Source: Paracoccaceae bacterium
GTDB lineage: Bacteria > Pseudomonadota > Alphaproteobacteria > Rhodobacterales > Rhodobacteraceae
Assembly: GCA_020630695.1 (NCBI GenBank)
Contig: JAHDIS010000003.1
Location: 37,167 to 101,166, forward strand
Direction of reading: 5' to 3'
DNA length: 64,000 bases
The translations under genes were made by a program, and so were the position numbers. Below the pieces are notes generated by a model, which was not told the origin of the DNA, did not search any database, and worked only from the letters and a program-made list of their open reading frames with translations. Position 1 is the stretch's first letter, and every line of letters starts with the position of its first letter. Below are positions 38,118-47,038 of this stretch, one piece after another.

Positions 38118-39178
38118 GCTGGATTGCCATAGCCGGACAAGAACGATCCTGGGTATGCCCCAAGACTTTCAACCAGCCTAACAGCCATCTGATGCCGCGT
38201 GGCTCGATTATGATCGAGACCCGGCTGTCCCCCGATGGCAGACCCCAAACTCTTTTGTCTTATCAACGTCAGCACCCTTGGGCCGGGTCAATTTCTTTCA
38301 GGGCAGTTCCCGGCGGCGGCATCGTTCTGGTGATGACGCAGGGAAGCGAAGTTTTCCACACCGTCCTGCAACATGACTATGACGCCCGCGCCGATGTGTT
38401 GCGCATCACGTTTGTCTGGGACAGCGAGCGCCGGTTTGGCCGGGTCGCGGTTGAAAAACCCGACAGTGATGTCGTGGTGCTGCAGGACACACCGCCGCCG
38501 CCGCCAATGTTGACCGAAGACATCCATACGCTGGCGCGGCGCCCCCAACTGATTCAAAAAGATCCAGATGTGGTGTTTTTCGCGGTATCCGACTCTGTTG
38601 AACCGGTCGGTCCGATGCCCACGTTGTCCGCGCAGGTGCCTGTTCTGACCTCACAAGGCTATCGCCGGATTGGCGATCTGCAATGCGGCGATCTGGTTCA
38701 GACGCGAACCTCGGGGCAGGTTCCAGTTCTGCAACGGGTGTCCCGCAGACTGCCAGCATTCGGATCCTTCCGACCTGTCCGCCTCCGGGCGCCCTATTTC
38801 GGCTTGGAGCGAGACATGGTTGTCTCACCACAGCAAAGGCTGGTGATCGGCGGGTCCGAGGTCGAATACATTTTCGGCAGGCAGGCCGTTTTGATCCCGG
38901 CCCATAGTCTGGTCAACGGATTTGCGGCAGTTCATGAAGACAATCATATGACGGTTAGGTATCACAACCTGCTACTACCCGGGCACGAACCGGTCATCGC
39001 ATGCGGGGCCGAGGTAGAGAGCCTCTATATTGGCCGGCTGCGACGCCGCAAGGACATGCTGGAGCAATCCATTCTGGCAAACTGCCCCAAGTCATTGTTG
39101 CCGGAACATGCACGCGCGGGTTTGCAAACGTTGAAGTCGTTCGAGGCAATCATTCTGGCCGAAGCCAGAGCAGCCTGA
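38114..39178 (+). CDS. Hint-domain-related protein lacking catalytic residues
   Basis: 354 aa. The N-terminal 165 residues are beta-rich with a proline run (TPPPPP). The region from about 170 aligns with the Hint domain of the upstream protein (PVLTSQGYRRIGDLQCGDLV), but where the other has Cys336 this one has Pro/Thr, and the block-B His is Gln241 (VVSPQQR). The rest of the fold is conserved (FGRQAVLIPAHSLVNG). It is therefore probably unable to self-process and may bind or chaperone the upstream product, with which it is translationally coupled. Function unknown. Confidence 0.75.
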   Translation: MSWIAIAGQERSWVCPKTFNQPNSHLMPRGSIMIETRLSPDGRPQTLLSYQRQHPWAGSISFRAVPGGGIVLVMTQGSEVFHTVLQHDYDARADVLRITFVWDSERRFGRVAVEKPDSDVVVLQDTPPPPPMLTEDIHTLARRPQLIQKDPDVVFFAVSDSVEPVGPMPTLSAQVPVLTSQGYRRIGDLQCGDLVQTRTSGQVPVLQRVSRRLPAFGSFRPVRLRAPYFGLERDMVVSPQQRLVIGGSEVEYIFGRQAVLIPAHSLVNGFAAVHEDNHMTVRYHNLLLPGHEPVIACGAEVESLYIGRLRRRKDMLEQSILANCPKSLLPEHARAGLQTLKSFEAIILAEARAA

Positions 39179-39205
39179 CAAGACGACCAGCCCGGCGTTC
39201 TCCGC

Positions 39206-39565
39206 CTATGCCTTGGGTTTCTTTGCGCCTTCACCGCCGTCATAAAACGGTGTGACCTGTGCCACGATGACCGCGTTTTCTTGTAGTGCGCGATCCATCA
39301 GATCCTGTTCGTCTTCGCCGATTTCGTGACCCTGCGCCACGCGTTCCTCGGCTGTCCCGTAGCCCGTCACGTCCAATGGTGCCATGTCGGCCTGTTTGAG
39401 TATCGCGACGGTTTCGCGGACGGCCTCGGCTTCGTCGACGCCGCTCGCATAACACATAAGGGCAGCGCCGGTTGCCTTCTTGGGCAGACCGTCCCCAGAT
39501 TTGCGTCCTACTTCAACCAAGAGCGTATAGACCTGCTGGCGTTTGGTTTCTTTCTTTTTGGTCAT
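39206..39565 (-). CDS. Conserved small protein, last gene of the dapD operon
   Basis: 119 aa from the ATG that overlaps the upstream stop by 4 nt. The sequence begins MTKKKETKRQQVYTLLVEVG and includes SGVDEAEAVRETVAILKQ and an acidic AQGHEIGEDEQDLMDRAL, ending FYDGGEGAKKPKA. Probably cytosolic and mixed alpha/beta. No family recognised. The longer frame upstream runs through the preceding gene and is not used. Confidence 0.75.
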   Translation of the reverse strand: MTKKKETKRQQVYTLLVEVGRKSGDGLPKKATGAALMCYASGVDEAEAVRETVAILKQADMAPLDVTGYGTAEERVAQGHEIGEDEQDLMDRALQENAVIVAQVTPFYDGGEGAKKPKA

Positions 39566-39843
39566 TCTGTCTCCGACTCTTTCCAGCGGGATTTCGCGGC
39601 CCAAAAGGATGAGAAAATCAGCACGGCCTGAATGGGGATAAACCCAACCGCAAACATGGCCGCAATCGTGGCCCACAGTGGAAAGTTCATTGAGGTCGCC
39701 AAGGATTGAAACGGGCCCCAAAGCAAACTGAAAACCGCGGCCAGACACAACCCGTCGAACACGACAGGCAGCCATGCGCCGGGCCAACTCGGGCGGACCC
39801 CTTTTGCCAATCGGGACTTGGCCAGCATCCGGGACAGGATCAT
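39562..39843 (-). CDS. Small membrane protein, dapD operon
   Basis: 93 aa with two transmembrane segments (WLPVVFDGLCLAAVFSLLWG and WATIAAMFAVGFIPIQAVLI) and a basic N-terminus. The start at 39843 is set by the ATGA overlap with the upstream gene, and its stop overlaps the downstream start in the same way. Function unknown. Confidence 0.78.
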   Translation of the reverse strand: MILSRMLAKSRLAKGVRPSWPGAWLPVVFDGLCLAAVFSLLWGPFQSLATSMNFPLWATIAAMFAVGFIPIQAVLIFSSFWAAKSRWKESETE

Positions 39844-40187
39844 TTGCAGCGAATGTAGGTTCGCGCCCAGCCTCGCGACAGGACGGCAACGCCGTCGAAG
39901 GTCGGATAGACCATCATGCGCTCGGTCCAGTCTTCCCCTTCGCCGGTGCACTTGGCGTCGTAGAGATATGTGCCATCCATGCCGCGAACAGAAACCGGGT
40001 TGGTCAAATTGCAGCGGCTTTCAACAAACGCGATCTGATCGCCGGCAATCGTAATCGCACCATCGCTATAGGCCTGCGGATCACAGGCCTGTGCCGGGTT
40101 CAGATCCGGCCAGTAATACCGGCCGTCCAAAGACTGCGCCGACAACGGCGCAGCCAAGGCAGTCAGAATAAAAGCCAGACGAACCAT
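39840..40187 (-). CDS. Secreted small protein, dapD operon
   Basis: 115 aa with a signal peptide ([17 protein letters not shown]) and four Cys in the mature part (QACDPQAY, SRCNLTN, AKCTGEG, IRCK), likely two disulfides. GRYYWPDLNPAQ and RGWARTYIRC suggest a small beta-barrel-like periplasmic domain. Its ATG overlaps the dapD stop by one base (TAATG). Confidence 0.78.
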   Translation of the reverse strand: MVRLAFILTALAAPLSAQSLDGRYYWPDLNPAQACDPQAYSDGAITIAGDQIAFVESRCNLTNPVSVRGMDGTYLYDAKCTGEGEDWTERMMVYPTFDGVAVLSRGWARTYIRCK

Positions 40188-41014
40188 TAGTCGCGCAACA
40201 GTTCGTTGATACCAGTCTTTGAGCGGGTCCGTTCATCGACGCGCTTTACGATCACGGCACAATAGAGGTTGATGCCATTCTTGGACGGCATCGACCCCGC
40301 AACCACCACCGAATAGGGCGGAACTTCGCCATACATGACTTCGCCGGTTTCGCGATCAACGATCTTGGTCGATTGCCCGATGAACACGCCCATGCCAAGC
40401 ACCGAACCTTCACGGATGATGCAGCCTTCGACCACTTCTGAACGCGCGCCGATAAAGCAGTTGTCTTCAATGATGGTCGGACCCGCCTGCATTGGTTCGA
40501 GAACACCGCCAATGCCAACGCCGCCCGACAGGTGCACGTTCTTGCCGATCTGCGCGCAAGAGCCAACCGTGGCCCATGTGTCGACCATGGTGCCTTCGTC
40601 AACATAGGCACCCAGGTTCACGAAGGACGGCATCAGGACAACACCCGGCGCGATGAAGGCCGACTTGCGAACTACACAGTTTGGAACAGCCCGGAAGCCA
40701 GCGGCCTTCCACTCGGCATCGCCCCAGCCTTTGAATTTGCTGTCGACCTTGTCCCACCAACCGGAACCCTGAGGACCACCGTCCTGCTGTTCCATGTCCT
40801 TGATCCGGAAGCCCAGCAAAACCGCTTTCTTGGCCCACTGGTTCACATGCCATGTTCCGTCGCCCTGGCGTTCAGCAACCCGCAAAGACCCACTGTCGAG
40901 TGCATGGAGCGTGTCTTCGATTGCTTCGCGCTGTTCGCCTGTGGTGGCTGGCGTGATTGTGTCGCGCGCCTCCCAGGCGGCTTCGATAGCAGCTTCGAGC
41001 TGTGCATTGGACAT
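40187..41014 (-). CDS. dapD: 2,3,4,5-tetrahydropyridine-2,6-dicarboxylate N-succinyltransferase
   Basis: 275 aa trimeric acyltransferase that succinylates tetrahydrodipicolinate in the succinylase branch of lysine/diaminopimelate synthesis. The left-handed beta-helix of hexapeptide repeats covers about 100-240 ([32 protein letters not shown]). The start at 41014 has GGAG 8 nt upstream and gives the standard length. It leads an operon with three coupled small genes. Confidence 0.97.
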   Translation of the reverse strand: MSNAQLEAAIEAAWEARDTITPATTGEQREAIEDTLHALDSGSLRVAERQGDGTWHVNQWAKKAVLLGFRIKDMEQQDGGPQGSGWWDKVDSKFKGWGDAEWKAAGFRAVPNCVVRKSAFIAPGVVLMPSFVNLGAYVDEGTMVDTWATVGSCAQIGKNVHLSGGVGIGGVLEPMQAGPTIIEDNCFIGARSEVVEGCIIREGSVLGMGVFIGQSTKIVDRETGEVMYGEVPPYSVVVAGSMPSKNGINLYCAVIVKRVDERTRSKTGINELLRD

Positions 41015-41093
41015 GGCGGTCTCCATCGGCATCCGGTTAAAACTCTGGGCGCCTTAGACACGAAACCGCCATGCTGCGCAATCGCCACGGTTC

Positions 41094-42086
41094 TTAGACC
41101 GCGAACTTAGCGACCTGCTGCGTGCTCATGCAATTGGCACAAGACGCAGCCGGAAATCTGGCTTGCCGCGAACAAAGCGTATCAGACAGAGCTTCGAGGT
41201 CTTGCACACTGCGCAAATCACGGATGTTCAGGCCAAAGTGGTCTTCAACAAAGTTGCAAGGCGCAATCGTTCCTTCTTCGTCAATGAACCAGAAGTCCTG
41301 TGCCACCCCGCAGCGCCCGATCGCCAAAGGTCGGTCCAAGGTAGTATCGCCGATGCGGCGGACATAAGGATCACCCCCTAAAAGGGTCGTGCCCTTTTGC
41401 ACCAATTCAGAACGCAAGCCAGGAACAAGGCCCGCCAGCCGCGTGGCATCAGCCGGGCGCAGTCTGTTCATTGGAAAAAACTCAGGCCGGTCGCGCCCAC
41501 CAAGCTGGTTGAATGTGATTTCCTCGATACCCCAGTCCGCAAGCGTGTGACACAGCTCGGCAAAGCGACCAAGGTTGCGCCGCATCAGGACGATATTGGC
41601 GCGCAACCGGCAAGACACGCCCATGGATTCCCGTTCTTCACGCAGTTTGGAAATACCCACGCGCAGTTTTTCAAAAGCGCCCCGCCATCCGCGCAATCCA
41701 TCGTGCACGTCTTCGAAACCATCAATACTCAGAGTGATCTCGTCAAAGCGGTCCAGCAACAATTGCCGGACTTTCGCAGAGCCAAGCGTCGTTCCATTGG
41801 TTGTCAGACTTTGGCCCAACCCCGCTTTTTGCGCCGCTGCGGAAACCTGCGGCAAGGCTTTCCACAAGGTCGGCTCTCCACCAAGCCAACTGATGAGGTG
41901 GCGCCGTTCGCTGCCTGCCTGTTTCTGCGCCAACAGATCAACAAAACGAAACACCTCTGCTTCGTCGACCTGCCGACGGGCAAAGCGCAGACGCTTGTCG
42001 TAGGCGCAAAAAGGACAGGCCAGATTGCAATGGTCGAGAACGCGCCAAACCACGACAAAGGGATTTTGTTTCAGGTTTACGGACAT
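41094..42086 (-). CDS. Radical SAM protein of unknown substrate, controlled by the divergent NrtR-type gene
   Basis: 330 aa. The radical SAM motif CNLACPFC (Cys20, Cys24, Cys27) is followed by a Gly-rich SWLGGEPTLW and by LTTNGT and ITLSIDGFEDVHDGLRG. The C-terminal region has further Cys: RCGVAQDF, GTIAPCNF, TLCSRQ and SCANCMS, consistent with SPASM/twitch auxiliary Fe-S clusters, as in enzymes that modify peptides or proteins. AGGGGAAG precedes the ATG at 42086; an open frame extends far upstream through the regulator but is a shadow. No precursor peptide was found beside it. Natural substrate unknown. Confidence 0.85.
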   Translation of the reverse strand: MSVNLKQNPFVVVWRVLDHCNLACPFCAYDKRLRFARRQVDEAEVFRFVDLLAQKQAGSERRHLISWLGGEPTLWKALPQVSAAAQKAGLGQSLTTNGTTLGSAKVRQLLLDRFDEITLSIDGFEDVHDGLRGWRGAFEKLRVGISKLREERESMGVSCRLRANIVLMRRNLGRFAELCHTLADWGIEEITFNQLGGRDRPEFFPMNRLRPADATRLAGLVPGLRSELVQKGTTLLGGDPYVRRIGDTTLDRPLAIGRCGVAQDFWFIDEEGTIAPCNFVEDHFGLNIRDLRSVQDLEALSDTLCSRQARFPAASCANCMSTQQVAKFAV

Positions 42087-42098
42087 GACACTTCCCCT

Positions 42099-42124
42099 AA
42101 CTTGTAAATTGCAATTTGCAAGTT
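42099..42124. promoter_or_regulatory. 26-bp near-perfect palindrome, candidate NrtR-type operator
   Basis: Left arm AACTTGTAAATTG and right arm CAATTTGCAAGTT are reverse complements except at one pair. It fills the centre of the 70-nt gap between the radical SAM gene and the Nudix regulator, 12 nt from the radical SAM start, where a dimer would block both promoters. Symmetry and position are seen directly; the regulator is inferred. Confidence 0.75.
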
Positions 42125-42156
42125 GCATATTAGTGAGCCCTGTGTCAACTGATTCC

Positions 42157-42822
42157 ATGACCAATTTTCCGATGCCTATCCTGACCGTAGATATTGCTCT
42201 CTTGGCTCTCGCCCCTGAGGGGCTGCTTGTCGGGACAATGACGCGGGGCAGCGCGCCGTTCGCTGGCCAACAAGCGCTGCCCGGGGGATATGTCCATACC
42301 GACGAAGACCAAGACACCGAAGCAACCGCTCGGCGTGTGCTGCTGGAGAAACTGGGATTGCGCGATATCCTGTGTGAGCAAGTCGCGACTTTTTCGAGCG
42401 CAGACAGAGATCCGCGCGGCTGGTCAGCTTCTGTGACGTACTTTGCCGTCATTTCGTTGCAGGATTTCGAATCCGTCGACCAGGCAACCAATCTGAAATG
42501 GGTCCCGCTCACCAACCCCGGAAAGCTGGCTTTTGATCATGCCGAAATCTGCCAACACGTGCATCGGCGCATTCAATCAAAGGCCATTTATTCAACTTTG
42601 CCCGCCTGGTTCCTGCCAAAAAATTTCACCCTGGCTGAACTACGCCAGACATATGAGCGGCTCAGCGGGCAAAGCCTGAACGACAGCGCATTTCGCCGCA
42701 AAGTCCGGGAATTGGACATGTTGGTCGAAGTCGAAGGCGCCAAGAGCAAAGACACCGCGCGCCCTGCGCAGTTGTACCGCCTCAAAGAAGCAAAGTTGAC
42801 GGATTTCGACCGGAAAATTTGA
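42157..42822 (+). CDS. NrtR-type Nudix-domain transcriptional regulator
   Basis: 221 aa. Residues about 5-135 form a Nudix fold, with the box starting GGYVHTDEDQD at 43 and continuing RRVLLEKLG. It has the longer spacing and altered Glu residues seen in NrtR, which binds ADP-ribose-type ligands without strong hydrolysis. The C-terminal winged helix is FTLAELRQTYERLSGQSLND with FRRKVRELDMLVE and ends PAQLYRLKEA, as in NrtR. NrtR proteins usually repress NAD synthesis or salvage genes, but none is near here; the divergent gene is a radical SAM enzyme. The ATG at 42157 has no clear ribosome site; one at 42172 is an alternative. Confidence 0.85.
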   Translation: MTNFPMPILTVDIALLALAPEGLLVGTMTRGSAPFAGQQALPGGYVHTDEDQDTEATARRVLLEKLGLRDILCEQVATFSSADRDPRGWSASVTYFAVISLQDFESVDQATNLKWVPLTNPGKLAFDHAEICQHVHRRIQSKAIYSTLPAWFLPKNFTLAELRQTYERLSGQSLNDSAFRRKVRELDMLVEVEGAKSKDTARPAQLYRLKEAKLTDFDRKI

Positions 42823-42842
42823 TTGTATAAGGCGCGCTAATT

Positions 42843-43775
42843 TTAGTTTGCCAGCGGATCCGGCGCGATGTTCCCACCGCAAACCAGAACAGCCACCCTT
42901 TCGCCGGCGGAGGGCACATAAGCACCACACCGCAGTGCGGCCAAAGCACAGGCCCCCGCAGGCTCAACCAACTGCCTGTGCGCGCGCCACAGCACCGATT
43001 GCGCATCCTCGATGGCCTTATCAGGAACCAATGCCACCGAGGTGCCCGACGCCTTGGCCAAATCAAAACAAATGGATCCAATCCTGCGGGCGCCCAGAGC
43101 ATTCGCAGCAACGCCCGATATCGGCACGTCCACGGGCTCCCCGGCCTTTAGCGCCGCATCCAGAGCATTACAGGTCTCCGGCTCGACAGCGATGATTTTG
43201 CGTGCGCCGTGCCCTTGCGCCCAAGCAAGCGCCCCCGCAATCAACCCGCCGCCACCAACAGCGATCAAAACAGTATCGGCCGTCAGCCCCTGATCTTCCC
43301 ATTCGCGCAAGACCGTGCCCTGCCCCGCAACAGTCAGTTGCGCATCATAGGGATGAACCTGCATCGCTCCGGTTTTCTGTTCATATTCGGCGGCCATCGC
43401 AGCCGCATCTGCATATTGCCCGGGCACCACCGTCAAATCTGCACCCGCACTTTCAATCAGGGCAATTTTCGCGGGCCCGGCGATTTCAGGAACAAAAATC
43501 CGGGCCGCATAGCCCAAAGACCGCGCGGCGTAAGCAACCGCTGCACCGTGATTGCCACCAGATGCCGCAACGATGCCAGCACTGGGCACGTCTGATCCGA
43601 TCAGCGTATTGAACGCGCCCCGTGTCTTGAAGCTGCCCATATGCTGCGTTTGCTCTAACTTCAGATCGACCGGAGAATCCCAAACGGCGTCTGATGTCAT
43701 GACAGGCGTGACCTGCACATGTCCCTTGATGCGCCCGGCTGCGAGTTCGATCTGCTGTGTCCAATCCATTGGCAT
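42843..43775 (-). CDS. Threonine/serine dehydratase (PLP-dependent)
   Basis: 310 aa fold-type II PLP enzyme. The Schiff-base Lys is in MGSFKTRGAFN (about residue 49), ASGGNHGAAVAYAA binds substrate, and the phosphate-binding glycine loop is VGGGGLIAGAL. It lacks the ACT regulatory domain of biosynthetic IlvA, so it is of the short catabolic threonine dehydratase/serine racemase-like type. The exact hydroxy-amino acid is not determined. It converges on the NrtR gene. Confidence 0.9.
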   Translation of the reverse strand: MPMDWTQQIELAAGRIKGHVQVTPVMTSDAVWDSPVDLKLEQTQHMGSFKTRGAFNTLIGSDVPSAGIVAASGGNHGAAVAYAARSLGYAARIFVPEIAGPAKIALIESAGADLTVVPGQYADAAAMAAEYEQKTGAMQVHPYDAQLTVAGQGTVLREWEDQGLTADTVLIAVGGGGLIAGALAWAQGHGARKIIAVEPETCNALDAALKAGEPVDVPISGVAANALGARRIGSICFDLAKASGTSVALVPDKAIEDAQSVLWRAHRQLVEPAGACALAALRCGAYVPSAGERVAVLVCGGNIAPDPLAN

Positions 43776-43847
43776 TGCCCCCTGAGCTACTGGCGCTTGG
43801 AATCAGGACGCTATAACTCTGGGGCACAGCGAACAAGGAAGCACATT

Positions 43848-44690
43848 ATGAAAGACGACCGCCGCAGCCCGTTTCGTGACGCGGGAACCGACAGACATGC
43901 CGCCGAAGGTGTGCCGCGCACACCACAAACTACAAACCCGGCGTACCGTCTGGCCTTTGCCGACGAAGATTTCATGTGCCGGGACGAATTGCGTCCGGTT
44001 CGTTTGCAGCTGGAACTTCTGAAGTTCGAAATGCTTTTGGATGAGCACGGCATCGACAGCACGATTGTGCTGTTTGGTGGCGCGCGCATTCCCGCGCCCG
44101 ATCAAAAGGACAAAGCGCGCACCAAAACACTGGCGGACCTGTCCCGGTTCTACGATGAAGCCCGGTCCTTCGCGGCGCTCATGACGCGTAAATCGCTGGA
44201 GACCGGAAGCCGTGACTACGTGGTCTGCACGGGTGGTGGCCCCGGTGTAATGGAAGCCGGCAACCGCGGGGCCATTGACGAAAACGGGGTCTCTATCGGA
44301 TTGAACATCGTGCTCCCGCATGAACAGGCACCAAACGAATACGTGACACCGGACCTGTCGTTCAATTTTCACTATTTCGCGATCCGCAAAATGCATTTCT
44401 TGATGCGGGCGCGGGCCATCTGCGTTTTCCCGGGCGGATTCGGCACACTCGATGAGTTGTTCGAAGCGCTGACACTGATCCAGACAGGCCGCATGAAACG
44501 TGTGCCGTTCCTGCTCTTTGGCCGCGCCTTCTGGGAAAGTATCATCAATTGGGATGCGCTGTCGGAAGCAGGCACCATCAGTGCCGAAGACCTCGACTTG
44601 TTCCGGTTTGTGGAAACCGCCGAAGAAGCCGCAGAGATCATCGAAAACTGGAGCCCGGCGCCTGCCCGCGATGGCATTCCCGGACGGTGA
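43848..44690 (+). CDS. LOG-family protein (putative nucleotide phosphoribohydrolase)
   Basis: 280 aa Rossmann-like protein of the LOG/YgdH group, some of which cleave AMP or cytokinin nucleotides to the base and ribose 5-phosphate. VVCTGGGPGVMEAGNRGA and FPGGFGTLDELFEALTLIQT hold the conserved PGGxGTxxE motif. An N-terminal extension of about 75 residues precedes IVLFGGARI. An AAGGAAG site lies upstream of the ATG. Solitary, divergent from the dehydratase gene. Confidence 0.9.
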   Translation: MKDDRRSPFRDAGTDRHAAEGVPRTPQTTNPAYRLAFADEDFMCRDELRPVRLQLELLKFEMLLDEHGIDSTIVLFGGARIPAPDQKDKARTKTLADLSRFYDEARSFAALMTRKSLETGSRDYVVCTGGGPGVMEAGNRGAIDENGVSIGLNIVLPHEQAPNEYVTPDLSFNFHYFAIRKMHFLMRARAICVFPGGFGTLDELFEALTLIQTGRMKRVPFLLFGRAFWESIINWDALSEAGTISAEDLDLFRFVETAEEAAEIIENWSPAPARDGIPGR

Positions 44691-44719
44691 CCTGAAAAAC
44701 GGTCTTTGAGACTGTCAGG
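44691..44719. terminator. Hairpin between convergent genes
   Basis: CCTG/CAGG at the ends and ACGGTCT/AGACTGT inside (one G-U pair) give a bulged hairpin in the 41-nt gap between the LOG gene and the convergent epimerase gene. No T-run is present, so it is at best a weak bidirectional terminator. Confidence 0.35.
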
Positions 44720-44731
44720 AAGTCGCGGGCG

Positions 44732-46600
44732 TCAGTGACGTTTCGCGGCTTCCAGCAAAGAGCCCTGCTCAACCCAGCGGCCAATGACTGTTCGGGCTGC
44801 TTCAACGTCATTCTCGTCGATCGCAGTGCGCAGATCCTTGAGAGCAGTCGCCATTTCGAATTCGGACAAATAGCCTTCCTGTGCGCGCAGGATCTTGTTG
44901 TGCGGCGTCGTCAGCATGTCGGGCTCGATCAACAACTCTTCGTGCAGTTTCTCACCGTCCCGCAGCCCCGTGACCTTGATCTCGATATCCCCGTCAGGGT
45001 TGCGCCCATCCTTGACCGTATAGCCAGCGCCTTCGATCATCTGCTGCGCCAGCCGTTTGATCGGAACCGGCTTGCCCATATCGAGCACAAAGACTTCGCC
45101 ACCGTGCGCAAAAGAGCCCGCCAGCAGAACCAAGCGTGCCGCTTCGGAAATGGTCATGAAGTAGCGTGTCACTTCACCATGGGTAAGCGTGACAGGACCG
45201 CCGCGTGCGATTTGTTCTTCGAACAGTGGAATGACCGAACCGCTCGAGCCCAGCACATTGCCAAAGCGTACCATCGAAAACCGCGTGCCAACGCTGCGTG
45301 TTGCCAGATCCTGTACGATCAGTTCAGCCAGACGCTTGGACGCCCCCATAACGTTCGTGGGGCGCACAGCCTTGTCCGATGACACAAGGATGAAACGATC
45401 AACACCCGCGTCGCGCGCGGCGTCCGCCAGAATCTTTGTACCGATAACGTTGTTCTGAAGCCCTGCAATCGGGTTGCGCTCAACCAAGGGCAAATGCTTG
45501 TAAGCCGCCGCATGCAAGACAACCTCAACATTGTTCTGCACCAGCGTTTCGCGCACCAGTCGTTCGTTGTTGACCGCTCCAAGCACCGGAACAATGCGCA
45601 GTGATTTGCTGATCGAGCGCAGTTCCTTGTCGATATTGTAAAGCGCCAGTTCCGAGTGATCGAGCAGAACAACGCATTCCGGCTTGCAGGCAATCAACTG
45701 GCGGCACAGCTCAGACCCGATGGAACCACCGGCGCCCGTGATCATGATGCGACGGCCAGAGTAAGCGTGACTGACCGCAGGCAGTTCTTTTTCCAGTCCA
45801 CCACGACCCAGCAGGTCATCCAGCGAAACCGGAGAAACCCTTTTGCGCAGATCACCATCTCCAACCAGTTCGGCAAACGACGGCAAAGCATGCACCTCGC
45901 ATCCGACTGTCCGCAGTTTGTGCGCAATCCTTGCCAGCGCAGGCGGGCTGATCGAAGGCATTGCCAGCACAACACGCTGGATGTCCTTGTCGGCAACCAG
46001 ATCCTCAATGCTCGAAGGCGCGTGTACACGCAGACCTGAGACAACGAGGCTTTGCAAAGTGGGGTTGTCATCAACAAAGGCCACAGGATGGATCGCATCA
46101 TCGTGACGCAAGGCCGCAACCAACTGTTGTCCGGTCTGGCCTGCACCGTAGATCAGAACCCGCATACGGTTTTTGCCGCGGCGGTAAATCTGGATCGTCA
46201 ACTGACGCAGAATGATCCGCCATGCGGCGCATCCGACCAGCACCAGAAGGCTGAAGATGAAAAACACGCCGGTCGGCAGTCCAACGCCCAGCGCGCGGTC
46301 AATCAGAACGCCCGATAGTCCCAACGCGAAAGAAAAGGCCGCCGTACGAATGATGCCGCGCGTCTCATAGGCGTTCAGCTTGATGCGTGGCAGACCCAGC
46401 CACCACGACAGACCTACGCCTGCTACCGCCAGCGCCGCCATCAAGGGGAGCATGTTCATGAGAGTGCTCTCAGTCCACGGCACCCAAGCCGCGAGCAAGA
46501 CCGCGACTGGCAGTGCTGCCAGACTTGTGAGCGTGTCGATGGACGTGAAGAGCGCTTGCTTGTGCCCGCGCGTCATTCTCGTCAGCAACTCATAAAACAT
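44732..46600 (-). CDS. Membrane-bound nucleotide-sugar epimerase/dehydratase (CapD/FlaA1-like)
   Basis: 622 aa. Four N-terminal transmembrane segments (to about residue 130) anchor the protein. A first Rossmann domain (RVLIYGAGQTGQQLVAALRH) is followed by the catalytic SDR domain with RIMITGAGGSIGSELCRQL, VLHAAAYKHLPLVERNP and SSDKAVRPTNVMGASKR. These are the features of UDP-GlcNAc C4,C6-dehydratase-type enzymes used for surface polysaccharides. The start at 46600 is set by AAGGGA upstream. No glycosyltransferase cluster is adjacent, so the product sugar is unknown. Confidence 0.92.
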   Translation of the reverse strand: MFYELLTRMTRGHKQALFTSIDTLTSLAALPVAVLLAAWVPWTESTLMNMLPLMAALAVAGVGLSWWLGLPRIKLNAYETRGIIRTAAFSFALGLSGVLIDRALGVGLPTGVFFIFSLLVLVGCAAWRIILRQLTIQIYRRGKNRMRVLIYGAGQTGQQLVAALRHDDAIHPVAFVDDNPTLQSLVVSGLRVHAPSSIEDLVADKDIQRVVLAMPSISPPALARIAHKLRTVGCEVHALPSFAELVGDGDLRKRVSPVSLDDLLGRGGLEKELPAVSHAYSGRRIMITGAGGSIGSELCRQLIACKPECVVLLDHSELALYNIDKELRSISKSLRIVPVLGAVNNERLVRETLVQNNVEVVLHAAAYKHLPLVERNPIAGLQNNVIGTKILADAARDAGVDRFILVSSDKAVRPTNVMGASKRLAELIVQDLATRSVGTRFSMVRFGNVLGSSGSVIPLFEEQIARGGPVTLTHGEVTRYFMTISEAARLVLLAGSFAHGGEVFVLDMGKPVPIKRLAQQMIEGAGYTVKDGRNPDGDIEIKVTGLRDGEKLHEELLIEPDMLTTPHNKILRAQEGYLSEFEMATALKDLRTAIDENDVEAARTVIGRWVEQGSLLEAAKRH

Positions 46601-47038
46601 TCCCAGTTCCCTTAGCCCTGATGAAACAGGTCCTTTTTTGGTTCTTTGACAAATCACTTGGCGAAAACAACAAAAGCAAAATATGCATTACAGCCTACAC
46701 GGAACGCCCAAAAATGAGGCGTTTTGGCTATCCGGAAGCCTTGATACTCCTACGTCAATGCCTGTTAACCAGACAAGTAAGGAAATGCTGCAAGTGCGTA
46801 GTTCGGCGATTTTTTTCTGACTGTGATGCAAATTGCGACGTTTTCTCGCCGATGCGCAGAGGATTGGGCTGCCCTACCGTACAGCGGGAACACGGTTGAA
46901 AACGGCCAAATCCAACGATTCGGCAACACCAAGCGGCCCCTCAGGCATTGAGCCCTTTTCCGTGGTGCCTGCCTGATATAAGGACCGCGCCAGTTCTGGT
47001 GCGCGAATGCATAGGACAAGAATCGATAGGAGGGCCAA
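46601..47038. other. 438-nt divergent intergenic region upstream of asd
   Basis: Holds the promoters of the epimerase gene (A/T-rich sequence around 46625-46690) and of asd. No convincing gene, repeat or RNA structure was seen; short frames on both strands lack ribosome sites and familiar composition. Confidence 0.55.

Noticed and set aside
42087..42515. N-terminal extension of the radical SAM gene
   Set aside because: It would run antisense through the NrtR gene and over the palindrome; the ATG at 42086 has a good ribosome site.
46621..46899. 92-codon frame upstream of asd
   Set aside because: Composition and lack of a ribosome site indicate chance.
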